Assembly: GCF_009863025.1 (NCBI RefSeq)
Contig: NZ_WWIR01000349.1
Location: 1-36,704 of the forward strand
From: Streptomyces sp. SID4985
GTDB taxonomy: Bacteria > Actinomycetota > Actinomycetes > Streptomycetales > Streptomycetaceae
Reading direction: 5' to 3'
DNA length: 36,704 nt
A program made the translations under genes and the position numbers. Each line of letters begins with the position of its first letter. The stretch's first letter is position 1. The notes beneath the pieces are model-generated. The model searched no databases and was not told where the DNA came from. It saw nothing but the letters and a program-made list of their open reading frames with translations. This document shows, one piece after another, positions 28,868 to 36,704 of the stretch.

Positions 28868-30103
28868 TCAGGAGCCGTTGTAGGTACCGGACTCCACGGT
28901 GGTCCAGGCACCGCCCTTGACCGTGTACACGGTGAGCTGCTTGTTCGTGGCGTCGCCGAACTGGTCGAAGGAGACCTTGCCGGTCACGCCGTCGAAGGAG
29001 ACGTTCTGCAGCGCGGCGGTGACCTTGGCGCGGGCGTCGGAGGGCAGCTTGCCGCCGTTGTCGTCGACGACCTTCTTGACGGCCTCGATGATGGCCCAGC
29101 CGGAGTCGTAGGAGTAGCCGCCGTAGGCCGCGTAGTCCTCCTTGTAGCCGCCGGCCTTGTAGTCGTCGACGAACTGCTTGGCGGAGGGCAGGGTCTCCAC
29201 CGGGGCGCCGACGGAGGTGGCGAAGTCGCCGGTGGCCGCGGGACCGCCGAGCTTGATGAAGGTGTCGTCCTTGATGCCGTCGCCGCCGATCAGCGGGATC
29301 TTGGCACCGGCGGCCTTGATCTGCTTGCTGAGCGGACCGGCCTGGGGGTACTCGCCGCCGTAGTAGACGATGTCGGCGCCGGAGTTCTTCACCTTGGTCG
29401 CGACCGCGGAGAAGTCCTTGGTGTCGGGGTTGATGTGCTCGGTGCCGACCACCTTGCCGCCGAGCTTCGTGAACGCGGCGGTGAAGGTGGCGGCGAGGCC
29501 CGCACCGTAGGTCTTCTTGTCGTCGATGACGAAGACCTTCTTCTTCTTGGCCTTGTTGAAGACGTACTGCGCCGCGTACGGGCCCTGGACGGCGTCCGTG
29601 GTCGCGGTGCGGAAGTACGACTTGTACTGGCGCACCTGCTTGTGCTGCCAGTCCGGGCCCTGGGTGAGGCTGACGCCCGTGTTGGCAGGGGAGACCTGGG
29701 CCAGCTTGGCGTCGTCGAGGACCTTCTGCATCGACTCGGCGACGGAGGAGTTGAGCGGGCCGACGACACCGAGGACGCTCTTGTCGGTGACGAAGGCGAC
29801 GGAGTTCTGCTGGCCCGAGGAGGGCTGGCCCTGGTCGTCCTTGGCCTCGATCTTGAAGGTGACGCCCTTGACGTATTCCTTCTTGTTCGCGGTCTTGGCC
29901 GCGAGGTCCACCGAGTTCTTGATGCCGAGGCCCAGCGCGGACAGGTCGCCGGTCAGCGGGGCGTCGACACCGATGACGACGGTGGTGCCGCCGTCCGCGG
30001 AGCCGTTCCCCTTGTCGCCGCTGTCGCGCGAGCCGCAGGCGGTCAGGGTGAGAGCTCCCGCAGCCAGCGCGGCGGTGATGGCGATGAGCGAACGTTGACG
30101 CAC
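28868..30103 (-). CDS. livK: Branched-chain amino acid ABC transporter, substrate-binding lipoprotein
   Basis: Extracellular lipid-anchored binding protein (411 aa) for the LivHMGF importer. The signal peptide ends in the lipobox LTAC with Cys23, followed by a flexible Gly/Ser/Asp stretch. The periplasmic-binding-protein type 1 fold is seen in IGVDAPLTGDLSALGLGIKNSVDLA, VGPLNSSVAESMQKVL and YYGGEYPQAGPLSKQI. The GTG at 30103 follows AAAGGA at 7 nt. Ligand choice among Leu, Ile, Val or other amino acids cannot be set by eye. Confidence 0.95.
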   Translation of the reverse strand: MRQRSLIAITAALAAGALTLTACGSRDSGDKGNGSADGGTTVVIGVDAPLTGDLSALGLGIKNSVDLAAKTANKKEYVKGVTFKIEAKDDQGQPSSGQQNSVAFVTDKSVLGVVGPLNSSVAESMQKVLDDAKLAQVSPANTGVSLTQGPDWQHKQVRQYKSYFRTATTDAVQGPYAAQYVFNKAKKKKVFVIDDKKTYGAGLAATFTAAFTKLGGKVVGTEHINPDTKDFSAVATKVKNSGADIVYYGGEYPQAGPLSKQIKAAGAKIPLIGGDGIKDDTFIKLGGPAATGDFATSVGAPVETLPSAKQFVDDYKAGGYKEDYAAYGGYSYDSGWAIIEAVKKVVDDNGGKLPSDARAKVTAALQNVSFDGVTGKVSFDQFGDATNKQLTVYTVKGGAWTTVESGTYNGS

Positions 30104-30672
30104 GATCAGTCCTTTCCCTGGACGACCGCATCCTCATGGAAACGGTCGAGCCGCGCACTGGCCGAAAAGTGAATCCGGGGCGCGGTGACTGGCCGTGACT
30201 CTAGGCGTGTGTGGGGAACGTGGAGGAGGGTCTGACGAATGCTGTGACGCTCTTGTTATGACACGAGGTAATGCAGAGCGGTACGCGGTGGGTGAAAGGC
30301 AGGAATTCGGTCCGGTTCGCCCCGTCCACATCGTGAGAACCCGCAGGAACGCCCCTCAACTGTTCAGGCGTCTCAAGGGTTTTGGTGATGACGCGATCTT
30401 CGTCGCGGCACGTGACATTCGGGACCGCGGCGATCTGCCGGGCGGATCGGGAACGCGGGGTGGAACAGGAATCCGTATTGCGCGCGTATTACACAGAGTT
30501 ACTTTCAGGGAAATGATTCGGCGCCTTCCGGTTTCCCGGAATTCGGTCATATGCGGGCATGGCGAGGGCCGGGGGCCCGCGCCGTCGGCACTCCGGACGA
30601 CGCGGGCCCCCGGCCCTGACACTTCATCAACTCGACAAGACGGACGGTCACTTGGTCCCGTCCTCGGCGGGC
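30104..30672. other. 569-bp non-coding region upstream of livK
   Basis: No credible gene on either strand; the frames that stay open lack ribosome sites and family resemblance. On the minus strand TAGAGT (plus 30198-30203) is a possible livK -10, giving a leader of about 90 nt. ATTAC and GAAAT elements spaced by multiples of 11 nt occur near 30488-30514. The thioesterase terminator occupies 30565-30617. Much of 30200-30550 is less GC-rich than its neighbours. Confidence 0.55.
30565..30617 (-). terminator. Terminator of the thioesterase transcript
   Basis: AGGGCCGGGGGCCCGCG (30565-30581) is perfectly complementary to 30601-30617, a 17-bp stem with a 19-nt loop. It starts 55 bp after the thioesterase stop and has no T-run. 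Confidence 0.8.
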
Positions 30673-31146
30673 TCAGCCCTCGGCGCCGCCCGGCCGGACG
30701 TCACGCAGCAGACAGGTCAGCCGGGCCGTGCAGACCCGGCGGCCCTCCTCGTCACTGATCACGACCTCGTACGTCGCCGTCGAGCGGCCCCGGTGCACCG
30801 GGGTGGCCACGCCGGTCACCAGGCCGGAGCGCACGCCCCGGTGGTGCGTGCAGTTCAGGTCCACGCCCACCGCGATCTTCGAGCTGCCGCCGTGCAGCAT
30901 GGCGCCGATCGAGCCCAGGGTCTCGGCGAGCACGGCCGAGGCGCCGCCGTGCAGCAGGCCGTACGGCTGGGTGTTGCCCTCCACCGGCATGGTGGCCACC
31001 ACCCGGTCCGGGGCCGCCTCCAGGACCTGCACACCCATCCGCGTGCCGAGGTGGCCCGCCGAGAACAGCGCGGGCAGGTCCACACCGAGCGCCGCGTACT
31101 CGTCGATGATCTCCTGCGGGAATTTCACCTGCTGCTGCTCACCCAT
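30673..31146 (-). CDS. Hotdog-fold thioesterase (PaaI family)
   Basis: Predicted acyl-CoA thioesterase (157 aa). The hotdog helix carries GNTQPYGLLHGGASAVLAETLGS, with the HGG and the following acidic residue typical of PaaI/4-hydroxybenzoyl-CoA enzymes. VGVDLNCTHHRGVRSG fits the CoA-binding strand. It is cytoplasmic, with no signal peptide. It lies 60 bp downstream of the molybdopterin oxidoreductase on the same strand, so co-transcription is possible, but a perfect palindrome in the gap (31195-31210) could give it its own control. The substrate is unknown. Confidence 0.9.
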   Translation of the reverse strand: MGEQQQVKFPQEIIDEYAALGVDLPALFSAGHLGTRMGVQVLEAAPDRVVATMPVEGNTQPYGLLHGGASAVLAETLGSIGAMLHGGSSKIAVGVDLNCTHHRGVRSGLVTGVATPVHRGRSTATYEVVISDEEGRRVCTARLTCLLRDVRPGGAEG

Positions 31147-31194
31147 GGTCCCGCTCCGTTCTCGCCACGCCTGTCCGGCGGCCCGTCCCTGTCG

Positions 31195-31206
31195 CTGAGC
31201 GAACGC

Positions 31207-31210
<4 letters not shown>
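31195..31210. promoter_or_regulatory. Perfect 16-bp palindrome, possible operator
   Basis: CTGAGCGAACGCTCAG: 7-bp arms around AA. It covers the stop codon of the oxidoreductase gene (31207-31209) and lies about 50 bp before the thioesterase start. The form resembles TetR-type operators. A short hairpin is the alternative, but a 2-nt loop is unfavourable in RNA. Confidence 0.45.
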
Positions 31211-33507
<2,297 letters not shown>

Positions 33508-33753
33508 GTGCCCGCTCCCCTTCGACTGTCTCTCCGGTCCCGGCGCCACGCCCTGCCTGTGGCCCGTTCCCACGTCTCGCGCATCAGCATGCCTGGCGAG
33601 GGGGCGCAGAGGGAGGGGGTGGGACGGTGGCGTTCGGTGAGCGGGGGGAGGGGCGCGGTGAACGGCTCTCCCGTGTGTCTTTGGTGATCGCCGGTCCGGT
33701 GGCCGTCCTGTTCGTGGACCCGGCTGTCAGTGGGCCGTGGCAGGATCGGGGGC

Positions 33754-36474
33754 GTGGCAGAGACAGCATCGAAGAAGAACGAGACCAACCCCGGCCGGCC
33801 CCGGCTGATGCTCATGGACGGGCATTCGCTGGCGTACCGCGCGTTCTTCGCGCTGCCCGCGGAGAACTTCACCACCGCGACGGGCCAGCCCACGAACGCG
33901 ATCTACGGCTTCGCCTCGATGCTGGCCAACACCCTGCGTGACGAGGCGCCCACGCACTTCGCGGTGGCGTTCGACGTGTCCCGCAAGACCTGGCGCTCGG
34001 AGCGCTTCACCGAGTACAAGGCGAACCGTTCCAAGACCCCGGACGAGTTCAAGGGCCAGGTCGAGCTGATCGGCGAGCTGCTCGACGCCATGAACGCGCC
34101 CCGCTTCGCGATCGACGGCTTCGAGGCGGACGACGTGATCGCCACCCTCGCCACCCAGGCCGAGGCCGCGGGCTTCGACGTACTGATCGTCACGGGCGAC
34201 CGCGACTCCTTCCAGTTGGTCAGCGACCACACCACGGTCCTCTACCCGACCAAGGGCGTCTCGGAGCTGACCCGGTTCACCCCGGAGAAGGTTCTCGAGA
34301 AGTACGGGTTGACGCCCGCGCAGTACCCCGACTTCGCCGCCCTGCGCGGCGACCCGTCCGACAACCTGCCCGGCATCCCCGGCGTCGGCGAGAAGACCGC
34401 CGCGAAGTGGATCAACCAGTTCGGCTCCTTCGCGGAGCTGGTCGAGCGGGTCGAGGAGGTCAAGGGCAAGGCAGGCCAGAACCTCCGCGACCACCTGGAG
34501 TCGGTCAAGCTCAACCGCGTCCTGACCGAGCTGGAGCGCGAGGTCGAGCTGTCGAAGACGGTCGCCGAGCTGGAGCGCGCCCCGTACGACCGCAAGTCCG
34601 TCGTGACGATCCTGGACACCCTGGAGATCCGCAACCCCTCCCTGCGCGAGCGCCTCTTCGCCGTCGACCCCGGCGCCGAGGAGGCCGAGACGACCCCGGT
34701 CGCGACCGAGGGCGTGGAGATCGACGGCACGGTCCTGGGCACCGGCGAGCTGGCCCCCTGGCTGGCGGAGCACGGCACGGAGATCCTGGGCGTCGCCACG
34801 GTGGACACCTGGGCGCTCGGCGCGGGCTCGGTGGCCGAGGTCGCCCTCGCGGCGCCCGGCGGAGCGGCCGCCTGGTTCGACCCGGCCGAACTGGACGAGA
34901 CCGACGAGCGGGCCTTCGCCGCGTGGCTGGCGGACGCGGACCGCCCCAAGGTGTTCCACAACGCCAAGGGCGCGATGCGGGTCTTCGGTGAGCACGGCTG
35001 GAGCGTCGAGGGCGTCCGCATGGACACCGCGCTCGCCGCGTACCTGGTCAAGCCGGGGCGCCGCTCCTTCGACCTGGACGCGCTCTCGCTGGAGTACCTG
35101 CACCGCGAGCTTGCCCCGGCCGCCGCGGCCGACGGCCAGCTGGCGTTCGGCGCGGACGACGGTGCCGAGGCCGAGGCGCTGATGATCCAGGCCCGTACGA
35201 TCCTCGACCTGGGCGAGGCGTTCGAGGCCCGTCTGGAGGAGGTCGGCGCGGCCGATCTGCTGCGGGACATGGAGCTGCCCACCTCCGCGCTGCTCGCCCG
35301 CATGGAGCGGTACGGCATCGCGGCCGACCGCGGGCACCTGGAGACCATGGAGCAGACCTTCGCGGGCGCGGTGCAACAGGCCGTGAAGGAGGCGCACGCG
35401 GCCGCCGGGCACGAGTTCAACCTCGGCTCGCCCAAGCAGCTCCAGGAAGTCCTCTTCGGCGAGCTGGCGCTGCCCAAGACCAAGAAGACCAAGACCGGGT
35501 ACACCACCGACGCCGACGCTCTCGCCTGGCTCGCCGCCCAGACGGAGAACGAGCTGCCGGTGATCATGCTTCGCCACCGTGAGCAGGCCAAGCTGCGTGT
35601 CACGGTCGAGGGCCTGATCAAGACCATCGCGGGCGACGGCCGTATCCACACCACCTTCAACCAGACGGTGGCCGCGACCGGCCGGCTCTCCTCCACGGAC
35701 CCGAACCTGCAGAACATCCCGGTCCGCACCGACGAGGGCCGCGCGATCCGCCGGGGCTTCGTGGTGGGCGAGGGCTTCGAGTCCCTGATGACCGCCGACT
35801 ACAGCCAGATCGAGCTGCGCGTGATGGCCCACCTCTCCGAGGACGAGGGCCTGCTCCAGGCGTTCACCTCCGGCGAGGACCTGCACACCACGGTCGCCTC
35901 CCAGGTGTTCTCCGTCGGCCGGGACGCGGTCGACCCGGAGATGCGCCGCAAGATCAAGGCGATGTCGTACGGCCTGGCGTACGGGCTCTCCGCCTTCGGC
36001 CTCTCCCAGCAGCTGAACATCGAGGCGGGCGAGGCGCGCGCCCTGATGGACACCTACTTCGAGCGGTTCGGCGGCGTACGGGACTATCTGCGCCGGGTCG
36101 TCGACGAGGCGCGGGCCACGGGCTACACGGCGACCCTCTTCGGCCGCCGCCGCTACCTCCCCGACCTCAACAGCGACAACCGCCAGCGCCGCGAGGCGGC
36201 CGAGCGGATGGCGTTGAACGCCCCCATCCAGGGCACGGCGGCCGACATCGTCAAGATCGCCATGCTCCACGTCGACCGCGCCCTGCGCGAGACGGACCTC
36301 AAGTCCCGCATGCTCCTCCAGGTCCACGACGAAATCGTCCTGGAGATCGCCCCCGGCGAACGCGCCGCCGTGGAGAAGATCGTCCGCCGCGAAATGGCCG
36401 ACGCGGTGTCCCTCCGGGCACCCCTGGACGTCTCGGTGGGCGTGGGCCCGGACTGGGAGTCGGCCGCACACTGA
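33754..36474 (+). CDS. polA: DNA polymerase I
   Basis: Repair and Okazaki-fragment polymerase (906 aa). The N-terminal 5'-nuclease domain opens LMLMDGHSLAYRAFFALP and has DDVIATLA, TGDRDSFQLV and GVGEKTAAK. The middle domain aligns with the 3'-5' exonuclease, but the metal-binding DxE of motif I and the Asp of motif II (here NAKGAM) are missing, so proofreading is probably lost, as in other actinobacteria. The polymerase domain has motif A DYSQIELRV, motif B RRKIKAMSYGLAYG and motif C QVHDEIVLE. The GTG at 33754 (MAETASKK) is preferred; CAGGAT ends 7 nt upstream, a possible leaderless start. Confidence 0.97.
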   Translation: MAETASKKNETNPGRPRLMLMDGHSLAYRAFFALPAENFTTATGQPTNAIYGFASMLANTLRDEAPTHFAVAFDVSRKTWRSERFTEYKANRSKTPDEFKGQVELIGELLDAMNAPRFAIDGFEADDVIATLATQAEAAGFDVLIVTGDRDSFQLVSDHTTVLYPTKGVSELTRFTPEKVLEKYGLTPAQYPDFAALRGDPSDNLPGIPGVGEKTAAKWINQFGSFAELVERVEEVKGKAGQNLRDHLESVKLNRVLTELEREVELSKTVAELERAPYDRKSVVTILDTLEIRNPSLRERLFAVDPGAEEAETTPVATEGVEIDGTVLGTGELAPWLAEHGTEILGVATVDTWALGAGSVAEVALAAPGGAAAWFDPAELDETDERAFAAWLADADRPKVFHNAKGAMRVFGEHGWSVEGVRMDTALAAYLVKPGRRSFDLDALSLEYLHRELAPAAAADGQLAFGADDGAEAEALMIQARTILDLGEAFEARLEEVGAADLLRDMELPTSALLARMERYGIAADRGHLETMEQTFAGAVQQAVKEAHAAAGHEFNLGSPKQLQEVLFGELALPKTKKTKTGYTTDADALAWLAAQTENELPVIMLRHREQAKLRVTVEGLIKTIAGDGRIHTTFNQTVAATGRLSSTDPNLQNIPVRTDEGRAIRRGFVVGEGFESLMTADYSQIELRVMAHLSEDEGLLQAFTSGEDLHTTVASQVFSVGRDAVDPEMRRKIKAMSYGLAYGLSAFGLSQQLNIEAGEARALMDTYFERFGGVRDYLRRVVDEARATGYTATLFGRRRYLPDLNSDNRQRREAAERMALNAPIQGTAADIVKIAMLHVDRALRETDLKSRMLLQVHDEIVLEIAPGERAAVEKIVRREMADAVSLRAPLDVSVGVGPDWESAAH

Positions 36475-36489
36475 TGTGGACGGCGTCGT

Positions 36490-36523
36490 CGGGGGAGGGC
36501 AGGTTCCGCACTGCCCTCCCCCG
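36490..36523 (+). terminator. polA terminator hairpin
   Basis: GGGGGAGGGCAG (36491-36502) pairs with CTGCCCTCCCCC (36511-36522), plus a closing C-G pair, around an 8-nt loop. It starts 15 bp after the polA stop. Confidence 0.8.
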
Positions 36524-36553
36524 CGTCGCACCCGGGCCGAGACGCAGGTCACG

Positions 36554-36582
36554 TTGACTCGGTCTTGGAAGATGCGTAATGT
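36554..36582 (+). promoter_or_regulatory. Vegetative promoter reading out of the window
   Basis: TTGACT (36554-36559), a 17-nt spacer and TAATGT (36577-36582) closely fit the HrdB consensus. No start codon with a ribosome site is seen in the remaining 122 bp, so the gene beyond the window would have a long 5' leader. Confidence 0.65.
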
Positions 36583-36704
36583 TCTCCGAGTCGCTTGAAC
36601 CGGGTACGGCAATCGCCAGTAGACGGAAGCGGCCACCCCACTACCTACGACTTCCCCTTGGCGGGGGTCCATTCGGCGTGTCCGCACGTCCGAATTGAAT
36701 CCGC

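Noticed and set aside
30195..30622. Possible small proteins in the livK upstream region
   Set aside because: Frames lack ribosome sites, have no codon-position bias and run through the terminator stem.
33727..36687. 986-codon open frame opposite polA
   Set aside because: Same kind of antisense shadow; it has no recognisable domain, while polA is unmistakable.
36583..36704. ydaO (c-di-AMP) riboswitch downstream of the end promoter
   Set aside because: Such leaders occur before cell-wall hydrolase genes in Streptomyces, but I could not find the conserved core blocks in the visible bases.

Overview
The window looks like chromosomal core DNA of a Streptomyces or a close relative. G+C is very high with strong G/C third-position bias, and GTG/TTG starts are common. 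The neighbourhood gltBD, chorismate mutase, pyruvate kinase, an ANTAR response regulator, a liv-type ABC transporter and polA is, from memory, a conserved Streptomyces chromosomal order. I see no insertion sequence, prophage, integrase or CRISPR array. Most genes belong to known families; the novelty is in regulatory sites and a few accessory genes.

Layout, left to right. (1) 1-593: 5' part of an ADP-ribosylglycohydrolase, leftward. (2) 887-1618: a VIT1/CCC1-type iron/manganese transporter, with an iron-box-like palindrome just upstream. (3) 2083-8134: gltB-gltD, both subunits of NADPH glutamate synthase. It is preceded by a GlnR-like box and a block of 19-bp repeats, and ends at a strong hairpin. 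(4) 8242-12037: a zinc-finger rhomboid protease (-), an alpha/beta hydrolase (+), an HExxH protein with a C-terminal zinc ribbon (-) and chorismate mutase (+). (5) 12179-15242: an M1 aminopeptidase facing a GNAT acetyltransferase; the shared terminator stem covers the end of the GNAT gene. (6) 15389-18156: a translationally coupled PLP decarboxylase and lysine/ornithine N-hydroxylase pair, desA/desB-like but without acyltransferase or siderophore synthetase partners here. (7) 18170-22463: a Tat-exported 5'-nucleotidase (-), a SIMPL-domain protein (+) and pyruvate kinase (+). (8) 22470-23430: a free-standing two-motif LAGLIDADG protein with an HTH and a zinc-knuckle-like segment, then an intact tRNA-Leu(CAA) with its own terminator. 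(9) 23524-24198: an orphan receiver-ANTAR regulator. (10) 30103 down to 24271: livK-livH-livM-livG-livF, a branched-chain amino acid importer; livM has a long extra membrane N-terminus, livG an acidic tail, and a hairpin separates livK from livH. (11) 33507 down to 30673: an FdhF/YdeP-type molybdopterin oxidoreductase, then a hotdog thioesterase with a perfect 16-bp palindrome between them. (12) 33754-36474: polA, then a terminator and a good -35/-10 pair reading out of the window.

Functional links: nitrogen and amino-acid metabolism dominates (GOGAT, liv importer, chorismate mutase, aminopeptidase). Iron appears twice: the VIT gene with its iron box, and the hydroxamate-type decarboxylase/hydroxylase pair. 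At least six starts lack a clear Shine-Dalgarno sequence and have an xANNNT -10-like hexamer 6-8 nt upstream, which suggests leaderless transcripts. The strongest candidates for a second look are the LAGLIDADG/HTH protein beside tRNA-Leu, the orphan decarboxylase/N-hydroxylase pair and the iron box at the VIT gene.
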